A stretch of 64,000 nucleotides of DNA from Capra hircus (GCF_001704415.2 NC_030816.1:82896713-82960712), one strand, 5' to 3'. Counted from the stretch's first letter, positions 35,524-46,604 are shown. Program-made: numbers and translations. Notes: generated by a model not told the origin, from the sequence alone.

Positions 35524-36301
35524 TAATGACAGGAAAAAACCTAAGCCAGGATAAGATTCATGCTTTTAAACCTACCCTGCTTCATCTCTTATCAAAAATA
35601 TAACACTAAGAGAAGGTAAAAAAAGGCCCCACCTTCAGAAAAGAGATGAATTCTTGCTGTAACATGTCTTCATCATTTAAAATGACAATGATGTTGTACG
35701 TAATATATACAATGTATACCTTTGCCTTTTCTCACTTAATCTTGATAATTATTGTAAGAAGTTGACAGAGCAGGTAGATTTCCCTTTACTTTGTAAACAG
35801 GACTTGCCTGAAGCCACATGATGGTGTAATCTCAGCACAAAGGAAGAATTTGGTTCACCTCACTGTGGTTCAGGATTGGATCTATCTGGGGTGGGGGTGA
35901 GGGATGGGGGAACAGGCATCCCTCAGCCTCTCCCAGCCAGCAGGACAGGGCCCTTGACCTTCTTGCCCCTCACCCCTTGCCCCCAGGGAAGGCAGCCTTT
36001 CAGCAAATGGTACATCAGAGTTAAGTCCAGAGAAGTGGGCGGTGCCAGCACCAGTCAAGAAGTTTGCTTTTTTTTCTGGTTCTGTTCACAGATGGTCATT
36101 AAGATCCAAGGCAGACACTCTTAGCAGAATGGTGATCAGGACTGACATCACGCTATAGCGGAACTCAGTAGAGGATGGAGCAGAAAAGCAAGGAGGTAGC
36201 GACTATAGGGAGAAGGACAGGTTTCCAGGTCTTTGTTGGAGGAGGCATGAAACTGACCCTGGACAGTAGTGAGGCCCGTTTCCACACCCCTAGATGCTGC
36301 A
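35524..36301. other. Unique sequence with a MIR-like stretch
   Basis: 35715-35860 ('ctcacttaatcttgataatta', 'gcctgaagccacatgatgg') resembles an old MIR-type repeat. The rest is unrecognised, and the 82-codon frame at 35876-36124 has no domain. Confidence 0.4.
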
Positions 36302-37605
36302 GTTCAGTTCAGTCACTCAGTTGTGTCTGACTCTTTGCCGCCCTGTGAACCTCAGCACGCTAGGCCTCCCTGTCCATCACCAACTCCCAGAGTTCACTCA
36401 GACTCATGTCCATTGAGCCAGTGATGCCATCCAGCCATATCATCCTCTGTTGTCCCCTTCTCCTCCTGCCCTCAATCTTTCTAAGCATCAGGGTCTTTTC
36501 CAATGAGTCAGCTCTTTGCATCAAGTGGCCAAAGTATTGGAGTTTCAGCTTCAACATTAGTCCTTCCAATGAACACCCAGGACTGATCTCCTTTACGATG
36601 GACTGGTTGGATCTCCTTACAGTCCAAGGGACTCTCAAGAGTCTTCTCCAACACCACAGTTCAAAAGCATCGATTCTTCGGTGCTCAGCTTTCTTTATAG
36701 TCCAACTTTCACATCTATACATGACCACTGGAAAAACCATAGCCTTGACTAGATGGAACTTCGTTGGCAAAGTAATGTCTCTGCTTTTGAATATGCTGTC
36801 TAGGTTGGTCATAACTTTCCTTCCAAGGAGTAAGCATCTTTCAGTTTCATGGCTGCAGTCACCATCTGCAGTGATTTTGGAGAAAAATAAAGTCTGACAC
36901 TGTTCCCACTGTTTCCCCATCTATCTGCCATGAAGTGATGGGACTGGATGCCATGATCTTAGTTTTCTGAATGTTGAGCTTTAGGGCAACTTTTTCACTC
37001 TCCTCTTTCACTTTCATCAAGAGGCTCTTTTGTTCCTCTTCACTTTCTGCCATAAGGGTGGTGTCATCAGCATATCTGAGGTTATTGATATTTCTCCCGG
37101 CAATCTTGATTCCAGCTTGTGCCTCCTCCAGCCCAGCATTTCTCATGATGTACTCCACATATAAGTTAAATAAGCAGGGTGACAATATACAGCCTTGACG
37201 TACTCCCTTTCCTGTTTGGAACCAGTATGTTGTTCCATGCCCAATTCTACTGTTGCTTCCTGACCTGCATACAGGTTTCTCAAGAGGCAGGTCAGGTGGT
37301 CTGGTATTCCCATCTCTTTCAGAATTTTCCACAGTTCTTTGTGATCCACACAGTCAAAGGCTTTGGCATAGTCAAGAAAGCAGAAATAGATGTTTTTCTG
37401 GAACTCTCTTGCTTTTTCGATGATCCAGTGGATGTTGGCTATTTGATCTCTGGTTCCTCTGCCTTTGCTAAAACCAGCTTGAACAGCTGGAAGTTCATGG
37501 TTCACGTATTGCTGAAGCCTGGCTTGGAGACTTTTAAGCATTACTTTACTAGCGTGTGAGATGAGTGCAATTGTGTGGTAGTTTGAACATTCTTTGGTAG
37601 TTTGA
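36302..37605 (-). mobile_element. BovB LINE, 1.3 kb with RT region
   Basis: The antisense 3' terminus is at the left. Two frames encode most of the RT: 37143-37622 holds motif A (CFLDYAKAFDCVDH), and 36859-37332 holds the motif B region (GKGVRQGCILSPC) and motif C (RYADD). A frameshift near 37240 separates them. A third frame (36360-36920) holds the C-terminal region. The catalytic motifs are intact, but the ORF is broken and 5'-truncated. Confidence 0.92.
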
Positions 37606-37732
37606 GCTTTCTTTGTGGCCAAGCTCTCTCATCCATACATGACTACTGGAAAGACCATAGCCTTGACTTATATGGACTTTTGTCAGCAAAGTGATGTCTT
37701 TGCTTTTTAACACACTGTCTAGGTTTGTCATA
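37606..37732 (-). mobile_element. Extra BovB fragment fused upstream
   Basis: Read on the minus strand, this segment belongs downstream of the RT (MTNLDSVLKS...), yet it precedes the mid-ORF segment of the adjoining copy. The join lies at an AAAGAAAG stretch that both BovB regions contain, so a microhomology join is likely. Confidence 0.8.
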
Positions 37733-38404
37733 GCTAGGACCCCATAAACTTTATAAAGTCAGAGTCTGTAGTGGGTATGAAAGGTAGATAACACACATGT
37801 GGGTGGGCAGGCCTCATGCCATGGAGTCAGTATAATCCTCAGGTGTGAATTTTCTCAAATCTTAATAAGAGCTACTATTAATTGGGTCCCCAAATAACAA
37901 AAATTAACTTTAAGCATGTAATACAACTTTAAAATGACATTTTATATGAAAGTATCTTTTCCTAGAAAAATCTCAGTAATACTTCAAAATACTAAATTAT
38001 GGACTACATTCTAGGCAGGGTTATTTTCTGGTTAGGTGCATTAAGGAAAAAAAAATCGCATCTCCTCTTAACCCCTGCCCTGCACAAGGGTCACAGACAA
38101 ACCCAGGCTCTGACCATCTCACTGGTCCCTGCAGCTTTAGGAGAGAGCCTGACTGAGGTAGGATGGGACCACAGGGCAGAGAAGGGAGGCTGTGCCTGCC
38201 ACGGGACCCAGTATCCTGAAGTCAGTGAGGTGAGGAGGGAGCAGGGAGGTGTCTCAGTGGTCGTCTGGATCCGTGGTTCACAAAGAATTCTTCATCAAGA
38301 GAATCCTCACCTCAATGGAACTCTGATAGCTAAGTGACCAAGCCTGGGATCCTTCCCAAAATCTAGCCTTAGGCAGAAAGAGACACGGCAGCTAAAAGCC
38401 TAGG
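37733..38404. other. Unique sequence, no gene seen
   Basis: A 112-codon frame at 37999-38337 has no recognised domain or splice context. Confidence 0.4.
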
Positions 38405-38640
38405 CTGGTGCTGGCGAGCCTGGCACTGACTCCTTGGTACATCACTTGCTAGCTGTGTGACTTTGGGCTAGTCCCTTGACCTCTCTGAGCCTGCTTTCCC
38501 ACTAGTAGCGTGGAGGTGATGTAACAGTAACCCTGCCTCAGGAGTGTGCTGCGAGGCCTGAATGAGTCGATGGGCAGATAGCGCTGAAAACGGCTCCAGG
38601 CATGGGACGAGCACCACCGTGGTACTCACTGTCACTTTAT
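38405..38640 (+). repeat. MIR SINE
   Basis: The MIR core is visible: 'cacttgctagctgtgtgac', 'tttgggctagtcccttgac' and 'ctctctgagcctgctttccc'. A decayed 3' part follows up to the Bov-tA. Confidence 0.75.
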
Positions 38641-38662
38641 AGCAATCGATTTCCTGAGTTGG

Positions 38663-38869
38663 TGGCTCAGAGGGTAAAGCGTCTGCCTGCAATGCAGGAG
38701 ACCCGGGTTCAATATCTGGGTCGGGAAGATCCCCTGGAGAAGGAAATGGCAACCCACTCCAGTATTCTTGCCTGGAGAATCCCATGGACAGAGGAGCCTC
38801 GTGGGCAATAGTCCATGGGTCACAAAGAGTCAGACATGACTGAGCGACTTCACTTTCACTTTCTTTCAC
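38663..38869 (+). mobile_element. Bov-tA SINE, slightly 5'-truncated
   Basis: It begins at TGGCTCAGAGGGTAAAG and ends in a TTTCACTTTC-type tail. A perfect 13-bp TSD, TTTCCTGAGTTGG, lies at 38650-38662 and 38870-38882. Confidence 0.95.
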
Positions 38870-39000
38870 TTTCCTGAGTTGGAAGCTTGGTAGTAGTAAC
38901 TTTTGGTAAGGTGTTCTTTGTTGCCATGTACGTTTTGGCTTCTGGCGCATTCCCAGACAAAGTGGGTAGACTTTTGTGTTTTCCTTCCACATTTGTCTAG

Positions 39001-39330
39001 GTTACCATCAGCGTTGCTCTGTAACAGACCACCCAAAACTTAGGTCAAAATCACAGTCGTCCCACTGTCTGTGATCTTGTGCTTCAGTAATTGGGCAGGA
39101 CTTAGAAGAGAGGCTCCTCTTTAATCCCCTGGGGTCAGTTGGGTGGCTCAGTTCTCATCCACGGGGTCTCTCTCCTTCCCCAGAATCTCTCACCACCCAG
39201 GGGTCCAGCCTGAGCTTCCAACATGGCCAGTGGCTTCCAAGAGGATGAAAGCTGGGTGCCTTCTTGAGGTCCAAGCTCAGAGACCACAGGTCATGATTTC
39301 TGGTTCATTTAACAAGTCTTCGGGTAGGCT
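39001..39330 (-). repeat. Possible antisense MLT1-type LTR
   Basis: 'gttgctctgtaacagaccaccc' and the following text resemble the reverse complement of an MLT1 3' end. It is strongly diverged, so the family call is tentative. Confidence 0.35.
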
Positions 39331-39342
39331 GGATTCAGGAAG

Positions 39343-39550
39343 GGGAATTCTCAGGTAGCTCAGATGGCAAAGAATCTGCCTGTGATGAAGGAGACCCCAG
39401 TTCGACCCCTGGATTGGAAAGATCCCCTGAAGAAGGGAATGGTAACCCACTCCAGTATTCTTACCTGGGAAATCCCATGGACAGAGGAGCCTGGTGGGCT
39501 ACAGTCCATGGGGTTGCAAAGAGTCAGACACAACTGAGTGACTAACACTT
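39343..39550 (+). mobile_element. Bov-tA SINE
   Basis: It runs from GGGAATTCTCAGGTAGCTCA to 'cacaactgagtgactaacac'. The TSD is not clear. Confidence 0.9.
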
Positions 39551-40287
39551 GGTGGGAGGGGGGTGCACACAGACTCAGGATGGGGTGCTGTTGGCACCCG
39601 TCAGCGGTGGTGCCCATCCTGCCGACAGCTTTCCACGGTACTCTTTTTTCAGTTTTGTGACACTTTTTACAATTTGTTTTCATGCCCTTCACCTCTAAGT
39701 GCATGTATGTCCCCTTCCCAGGGCCAGCACCGTGGCGTGTTTATCCACTTTGCCTCGGAGCCCAGCACACAGACTGGCATGATTAATATATTGATTGAAC
39801 TAGCGGGTGAGGACATGGATAAATCTAGATTTTTACCTTAACTTGACAGTAACAACAAGAATATTCTTTAAAAAAAAATATCTCAAAGCCATTTTTGAGA
39901 CTTTCAAAAAGTCGTGTTTTCTTCCCTTTGTAAACTTTAATACATGTACTTCTCTCTCAACCAGTAGGTGTTCAGTTTTTGGGCACCACAAATAAAAAAT
40001 AACAGGTTAAAAGGATTCTGTGAGAAAAAAATGTATTTCACCCAAAAGCAGATAAAGAGGTTTCACTGGACTGTGTACGGGAATGACTTTGGATATTTAA
40101 GCCCTGAGAAAAGGTGAAGCGAGATGCCTATATGTGTGTCAGAGGGTGCATCTGAAATGTCGAAAATGTGGACTATTTTTAAAGCAAAGTGAAGTTGAAC
40201 AATAAAAGCAAGTCCCTATAACACCTCTAGGGAATCTGCATTTTAGCCTCAAGGCACATTCTTGCATCAAATCTTAGTAAATAGATT
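39551..40287. other. Unique sequence with a weak L2-like tail
   Basis: 39690-39800 ('cagcacacagactggcatg', 'ttgattgaacta') faintly resembles an L2 3' end. The remainder is AT-rich with no gene. Confidence 0.4.
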
Positions 40288-40324
40288 TTTCTCTTCATCA
40301 GTTCAGTTTAGTTCAGCCGCTCAG

Positions 40325-41473
40325 TCATGTCTGACTTTGTGACCTCATGAATCTCAGCACCCAGACCTCTCTGTCCATCACTAACTCCAGGAGTTCACTC
40401 AGACTCACGTCCGTCGAGTCAGTGATGCCATCCAGCCATCTCATCCTCTGTCGTCCCCTTCTCCTCCTGCCCCCAATCCATCCTAGCATCAGAGTCTTTT
40501 CCAGTGAGTCAACTCTTCTCATGAGGTGGCCAAAGTACTGGAGTTTCAGCTTCAACATCATTCCCGCCAAATAAATCCCAGGACTGATCTCCTTCAGAAT
40601 GGACTGGTTGGCTCTCCTTGCAGTCCAAGGGACTCCCAAGAGTCTTCCCCAACACCACAGTTCAAAAGCATCAATTCTTCGGCACTCAGCCTTCTTCACA
40701 CTCCAACTCTCACATCCATACATGACCACTGGAAAAACCATAGCCTTGACTAGATGGACTTTTGTTGGCAAAGTAATGTCTCTGCTTTTGAATATGCTGT
40801 CTAGGTTGGTCATAACTTTTCTTCCAAGGAGTAAGCGTCTTTTAATTTCATGGCTGCAGTCACCATCTGCAGTGATTTTGGAGCCCCCCAAAATAAAGTC
40901 TGACACTGTTTCCACTGTTTCCCCATCTATTTCCCATGAAGTGATGGGACCAGATGCCATGATCTTAGCTTTCTGAATGTTGAGCTTTAAGCCAACTTTT
41001 TCACTCTCCACTTTCACTTTCATCAAGAGGCTTTTTAGTTCCTCTTCACTTTCTGCCATAAGGGTGGTGCCATCTGCATATCTGAGGTTATTGATATTTC
41101 TCCCGGCAATCTTGGTTCCAGCTTGTGCTTCTTCCAGCCCAGCGTTTCTCATGATGTACTCTGCATAGAAGTTAAATAAGCAGGGTGACAATATACAGCC
41201 TTGACGGACTCCTTTTCCTGTTTGGAACCAGCTTGTTGTTCCATATCCAGTTCTAACTGTTGCTTCCTGACCTGCATATAGGTTTCTCAAGAGGCAGGTC
41301 AGGTGGTCTGGTATTCCCATCTCTTTCAGAATTTTCCACAGTTCATTGTGATCCACACAGTCAAAGGCTTTGGCAAAGCAGAAATAGATGTTTTTCTGGA
41401 GCTCTCTTGCTTTTTCGATGATCCAGAGGATGTTGGCAATTTGATCTCTGGTTCCTCTGCCTTTTCTAAAACC
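40325..41473 (-). pseudogene. BovB ORF2 remnant: RT to C-terminus
   Basis: The minus frame is open for about 380 BovB codons. Motif A is damaged: a 9-bp in-frame deletion near 41375 removes the I-D-Y residues that carry the catalytic Asp, leaving FCFAKAFD. The motif B region (GKGVRQGCILSPC) is present. Motif C is mutated from YADD to YADG (41069-41080). Two catalytic lesions make it inactive. The same YADG is in the copy at 43779-45007. Confidence 0.9.
40511..41374. repeat. Left arm of an 864-bp perfect inverted repeat
   Basis: Read base by base, this segment is the exact reverse complement of 43943-44806: position x pairs with 85317-x, with no mismatch or gap. The spacer is 2,568 bp. The arm lies inside the twin-primed BovB. 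Confidence 0.95.
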
Positions 41474-42209
41474 TAACTCCAGAAAGAATGAAGGGATGGG
41501 GCCAAAGCAAAAACAATACCCAGTTGTGGATGTGACTGGTGATAGAAGCAAAGTCTGATGCTGTAAAGAGCAATATTACATAGGAACCTGGAATGTCAGG
41601 TCCATGAATCAAGGCGAATTGGAAGTGGTCAAACAAGAGATAGCAAGAGTGAACATTGACATTCTAGGAATCAGCGAACTAAAATGGACTGGAATGGGTG
41701 AATTTAACTCAGATGACCATTATATCTACTACTGAGGGCAGGAATCCCTCAGAAGAAATGAAGTAGCCATCATGGTCAACAAAAGAGTCTGAAATGCAGT
41801 ACTTGGATGCAATCTCAAAAATGATAGAATGATCTCTGTTTGCTTCCAAGGCAAACCATTCAATATCACAATAATCCAAGTCTATGCCTCAACCAGTAAC
41901 ACTGAAGAAGCTGACATTGAATGGTTCTATGAAGATCTACAAGACCTTTTAGAATTAACACCCCCAAAAGATGTCCTTTTCATTCTAGGGGACTAGAATG
42001 CAAAAGTAGGAAGTCAAGAAACACCTGGAGTAACAGGCAAATTTGGCCTTGGAATGTGGAATGAAGCAGGGCAAAGACTAATAGAGTTTTGCCAAGAAAA
42101 TGCACTGGTCATAGCAAACACCCTCTTCCAACAACACAAGAGAAGACTCTGCACATGGACATCACCAGATGGTCAACAGCAAAATCAGATTGATTATATT
42201 TCTCTTCAT

Positions 42210-42492
42210 AGAGCCCTATAAAGCAGACCCTAGGCTGGCATAAAGAAGCTTTGTTTTCGACGTTGCATTCAAGCTAAACAACATGCCATTTTTTGTGTAA
42301 ACTGAACTCTCCAGGAAAGAAAGTCTCAACTGTGTTGAGAAAGCCAGCCAAGCCATGGACTCACCAAGGTGAGTTCGCACATCCCCACTCTACTCCCACA
42401 CAAGCCCTGGCCTCCCCACCTAAAGTGTCCACATATATGGAAGCCATATTTATGTATTCACATTTACTGACAGACCTTGTCTAGGGAATAGG
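42210..42492. other. Unique sequence between two BovB insertions
   Basis: About 283 bases of non-repeat DNA continue the pre-insertion locus after the twin-primed BovB. It separates the two insertions and shows that they are distinct events. Confidence 0.7.
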
Positions 42493-42806
42493 CTTTGGAT
42501 CATTCACCAAAAGCCAGACATCCTGAAATGTGAAGTCAGCTGGGCCTTAGAAAGCATCACTATGAACGAAGCTAGTGGAGGTGATGGAATTCCAGTGGAG
42601 CTATTTCAAATCCTGAAAGATCGTGCTGTGAAAGTGCTGCACTCAATATGCCAGCAAATTTGGAAAACTCAGCAGTGGTCACAGGACTGGAAAAGGTCAG
42701 TTTTCATTCTATTTCAAAGAAAGACAATGTCAAAGAATGCTCAAACTACTGCACAATTGCACTCATCTCACATGCTAGTAAAGTAATGCTCAAAATTCTC
42801 CAAGCC

Positions 42807-43774
42807 AAACAAACACACGAAAAGATGCTCAAAATCACTCATTATCAGAGAAATGCAAATCAAAACCACAATGAGGTACCATTTCACACCAGTCAGAATG
42901 GCAGCAATCCAAAAGTCTACAAGCAATAAATGCTGGAGAGGGTGTGGAGAAAAGGGAACCCTCCTACACTGTTGGTGGGAATGCAAACTAGTACAGCCAC
43001 TATGGAGAACAGTGTGGAGATTCCTTAAAAAATTGCAAATAGAACTGCCTTATGACCCAGCAATCCCACTGCTGGGCATACACACCAAGGAAACCAGAAA
43101 TGAAAGAGACGCGTGTACCCCAGTGTTCATTGCAGCACTGTTTATAACAGCCAGGACATGGAAGCAACCTAGATGTCCATCAGCAGACGAATGGATAAGA
43201 AAGCTGTGGTACATATACACAATGGAGTATTACTCAGCCATTAAAAAGAATACATTTGCATCAGTTCTAATGAGGTGGATGAAACTGGAGCCTATTATAC
43301 AAAGTGAAGTAAGCCAGAAAGAAAAACACCAATACAGTACACTAACACATATATATGGAATTTAGAAAGATGGTAATGATAATCCTCTATGTGAGACAGG
43401 AAAAGAGACACAGACACATAGAACGGACTTTTAGACTCTGTGGGAAAGGGAGAGGGTGGGATGATTTGGGAGAACGGCATTGAAACATGTATACTATCAG
43501 GTAAGAAACAAATCGCCAGTCTATGTTCAGTCAGGATACAGGATACTTGGGGCTGGTGCACGGGGATGATCCAGAGAGACGATATGGAGTGGGAGGTGGA
43601 AGGCGGGTTCAGGATTGGGAACTCATGTACACCCATGGCTGATTCATGTCAATGTATGGCAAAACCAATACAGTATTATAAAGCAAAATAAAGTAAAAAT
43701 AAAAATTAAAAAATGCTTAACAGACTACTTGTGAATGTAGAGACTATAAAATGATTAAAAATGCCAAAAAAAAA
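42807..43774 (+). mobile_element. Ruminant L1, 5'-truncated, with 3' transduction
   Basis: It holds the ORF2 C-terminus and 3' UTR with AATAAA signals (43687, 43697) and an A-rich end. About 52 bases of unrelated DNA follow (43714-43765), then a second pure A13 tail (43766-43778). A perfect 15-bp TSD, AAAATTCTCCAAGCC, at 42792-42806 and 43775-43789 encloses both, so L1 and extra DNA were copied together. The TSD's AAAA overlaps the tail. Confidence 0.92.
42853..43365 (+). pseudogene. L1 ORF2p C-terminal fragment
   Basis: A 170-codon frame matches the cysteine-containing C-terminal part of L1 ORF2p (KCWRGCGEKGTLLHCWWEC, then WIRKLWYIYTMEYYSAI). The endonuclease and RT are absent because of 5' truncation, so there is no activity. 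Confidence 0.9.
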
Positions 43775-43778
43775 AAAA

Positions 43779-45007
43779 TTCTCCAAGCCAGGCTTCGGCA
43801 ATACATCAACAGTGAACTTCCAGATGTTCAAGCTGGTTTCAGAAAAGGCAGAGGAACCAGAGATCAAATTGTCAACATCCACTGGATCATCGAAAAAAGC
43901 AAGAGAGTTCCAGAAAAACATCTATTCTGCTTTATTGACTATGCCAAAGCCTTTGACTGTGTGGATCACAATGAACTGTGGAAAATTCTGAAAGAGATGG
44001 GAATACCAGACCACCTGACCTGCCTCTTGAGAAACCTATATGCAGGTCAGGAAGCAACAGTTAGAACTGGATATGGAACAACAAGCTGGTTCCAAACAGG
44101 AAAAGGAGTCCGTCAAGGCTGTATATTGTCACCCTGCTTATTTAACTTCTATGCAGAGTACATCATGAGAAACGCTGGGCTGGAAGAAGCACAAGCTGGA
44201 ACCAAGATTGCCGGGAGAAATATCAATAACCTCAGATATGCAGATGGCACCACCCTTATGGCAGAAAGTGAAGAGGAACTAAAAAGCCTCTTGATGAAAG
44301 TGAAAGTGGAGAGTGAAAAAGTTGGCTTAAAGCTCAACATTCAGAAAGCTAAGATCATGGCATCTGGTCCCATCACTTCATGGGAAATAGATGGGGAAAC
44401 AGTGGAAACAGTGTCAGACTTTATTTTGGGGGGCTCCAAAATCACTGCAGATGGTGACTGCAGCCATGAAATTAAAAGACGCTTACTCCTTGGAAGAAAA
44501 GTTATGACCAACCTAGACAGCATATTCAAAAGCAGAGACATTACTTTGCCAACAAAAGTCCATCTAGTCAAGGCTATGGTTTTTCCAGTGGTCATGTATG
44601 GATGTGAGAGTTGGAGTGTGAAGAAGGCTGAGTGCCGAAGAATTGATGCTTTTGAACTGTGGTGTTGGGGAAGACTCTTGGGAGTCCCTTGGACTGCAAG
44701 GAGAGCCAACCAGTCCATTCTGAAGGAGATCAGTCCTGGGATTTATTTGGCGGGAATGATGTTGAAGCTGAAACTCCAGTACTTTGGCCACCTCATGAGA
44801 AGAGTTAACTCATTGGAAAAGACTCTGATGCTAGGAGGGATTGGGGGCAGGAGGAGAAGGGGACGACAGAAGATGAGATGGCTGGATGGCATCACCAACT
44901 CAATGGATATGGGTTTGGGTGGACTCCTGGAGTTGGTGATGGACAAGGAGGCCTGGCGTGCTGCAGATCATGAGGTCACAGAGAGTTGGACACGACTGAG
45001 CGACTGA
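43779..45007 (+). pseudogene. BovB ORF2 remnant: RT to C-terminus
   Basis: The frame starts just after the L1. It contains motif A (CFIDYAKAFDCVDH), the motif B region (GKGVRQGCILSPC) and a motif C mutated to YADG (44237-44248), then the C-terminal region to TRLSD. A local frame shift around 43900-43930 garbles the sequence before motif A. Missing 5' parts and the lost motif C Asp make it inactive. From GCCAAAGCC (43943) to 44806 it is identical to the inverted copy. Confidence 0.9.
43943..44806. repeat. Right arm of the 864-bp perfect inverted repeat
   Basis: It is an exact reverse complement of 40511-41374. Identity stops at 44807 (A here, G in the partner) and, on the other side, at a 9-bp indel before 43943. 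Confidence 0.95.
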
Positions 45008-45019
45008 ACTGAACTTTGG

Positions 45020-46597
45020 GTCTGACAGATAAAGCCTGAAATAATTCTTATTAACTCCAAAATCTCTGTTTTGAGGTTTTTATTAGCAAACAGGATAGTT
45101 ACAGAAGCAACCTATCAAGGCCATCAATGATAATAAGCTGCAAAATTTATTAGGCTCCAATCCAATTTATGTGAGCCAGGGCTTTCAATCTTATTTAACG
45201 ATAAAAGTCCTTTGTGTGCACGCGTGCTTAATTGCTTCAGTCATCTCTGGCTCTTCGCGACCCTGTGGACTGTATCCTGCCAGGCTCTTCTCTCTCCATA
45301 GGAGATCCACATCTCATTTAAAAGTGTGCAAAGGTCTCACAATGATTCATGGTGGTAAGAAGAGAAAGAGAAGCTTACACAAAGGATGGGGACACATGGT
45401 ATGGATTAGAAGGATCTTTTTTTTTTTTCCCCCGAGGATTCTTACTAGGTCCATGTGAATTCGTTATAGTCTAAGAGAGCTCACAATCAATAACCCTTCA
45501 CAGTTTGGGAAAGCAGAGAAATTTTTTTTTTTTAATTCTTTAAACCTAGTTGGCAAAGCCCAGACCCCAGCTAGCTACACACAGTGATCCATGGAACTCT
45601 TCCTTCTGCCTGCGGAAATACGATAAGAGCAAGAGAAACAGAGAAGGGTGTTCACGCACGTGTCTACTGTGGCTCAGAGCATAGCTCCTGATGGAGCCTG
45701 TGGCCTGGTTCATCCTGAGCATCACGACAGAACCGCTCAGATACCATGGCTCTCCAGGCCAGGCCACCCTGTTACCCTGCACGGGCCAACAGACCGTAGA
45801 ACGTGGGCGTGAGGAGGGGCAGGGATCTGGAAGGGCTGAAGAACCCTGCGATGCCTGTCCTAGGACCGGGTGGGGAAAAGTGGTCCTTCCGACGTTCTCT
45901 CTCCGGGTCTCCATGTTGTTTCCTGCCTGTTTTCCCTCCACATCCCCGGCTCTCCTTCTCACACAGAGGTTGAACCCATAGGACAGATCCAAGCCTTACG
46001 AGGCAACCTCAGCCAGTCCCTCACTCTGACCTCCGATTCATAGGCTTAGCCGTTGTGGCTGTTCCTTGCCTCCTCCTGATGAAAGCATCTGCACACCACT
46101 CCTCTCTCCCACCCCCTGATTGAGCAGGGCTCTTCCCCATACAGACTGCCGCCCCCAGAGCTCAGAGACAAACCCAGAACCCAAATCTAGGTCCTCCCTC
46201 CAACCTTCCTGAGACATCCTTCAACCTCCCGCCATCAGGAGCTTGACCTGAAGCCCGGTAGGACTCTCTCCTCAGGAGCTCACTAGCAGCTGAGTGCACA
46301 CCAAATCACATCAGTGCTTTTATCCCAATGGCTGGCAAAGTTTCTTATCTTCTATTATGTGGGAAAGCCATCTGACATCACCATGTAGTCCATCCCACTC
46401 TACTTACGTACATCGTGGGCCCTCAGTTCCATACATGTTTTCCCTCCTCATACTCAAAGTCAAGCTTATGAACCCTGAGGGAAAAGTCTCCCCCAAACCC
46501 TCTACCCTTGTAGTTCAAAGCCCTGGCTCTCAATGCTCCTGTCTCTGCTGCTGAAACTCGGTCAAGGATCTGATGCTTCTCTTGGCTTCCATGATGC
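45020..46597. other. Mostly unique sequence, no gene supported
   Basis: T runs lie at about 45418-45430 and 45523-45533. Opposing frames at 45546-45992 (minus) and 45691-45981 (plus) cover the same GC-rich patch and show no domain. A short SINE remnant lies at 45217-45303. Confidence 0.4.
45217..45303 (-). mobile_element. Bov-tA SINE 3' fragment
   Basis: Only the reversed 3' part is present ('ttgcttcagtcatctctggc' to 'caggctcttctctctccat'). The head is missing. Confidence 0.78.
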
Positions 46598-46604
46598 TTC
46601 TTGG

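Larger units (their letters stand above)
40299..42198 (-). mobile_element. BovB LINE with inverted 5' part (twin-primed)
   Basis: The 3' part (40299-41473) is antisense and contains the RT. The 5' part (41474-42198) is in plus orientation and encodes the endonuclease N-terminal region (GTWNVRSMNQ, ILGISELKWTGMGEF). The two 5' ends meet at 41473/41474, the hallmark of twin priming, with about 1 kb of the middle missing. A perfect 11-bp TSD, TTTCTCTTCAT, at 40288-40298 and 42199-42209 encloses the whole structure, so it is one insertion. Confidence 0.93.
42499..45013 (+). mobile_element. BovB LINE, 5'-truncated, split by an L1
   Basis: Sense BovB runs from the mid-ORF2 region ('attcaccaaaagccagacat') to the GAACTGAACTT tail, in two parts (42499-42806 and from about 43790, where the L1's duplicated target ends). 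A 6-bp repeat, CTTTGG, at 42493-42498 and 45014-45019 fits a short TSD. The orientation is opposite to the twin-primed BovB next door. Confidence 0.92.

Noticed and set aside
40526..41168. Plus-strand ORFs of 63-125 codons with exact copies on the minus strand at 44149-44791
   Set aside because: They are antisense shadows of BovB ORF2. Their pairwise identity was useful only as a pointer to the inverted repeat.
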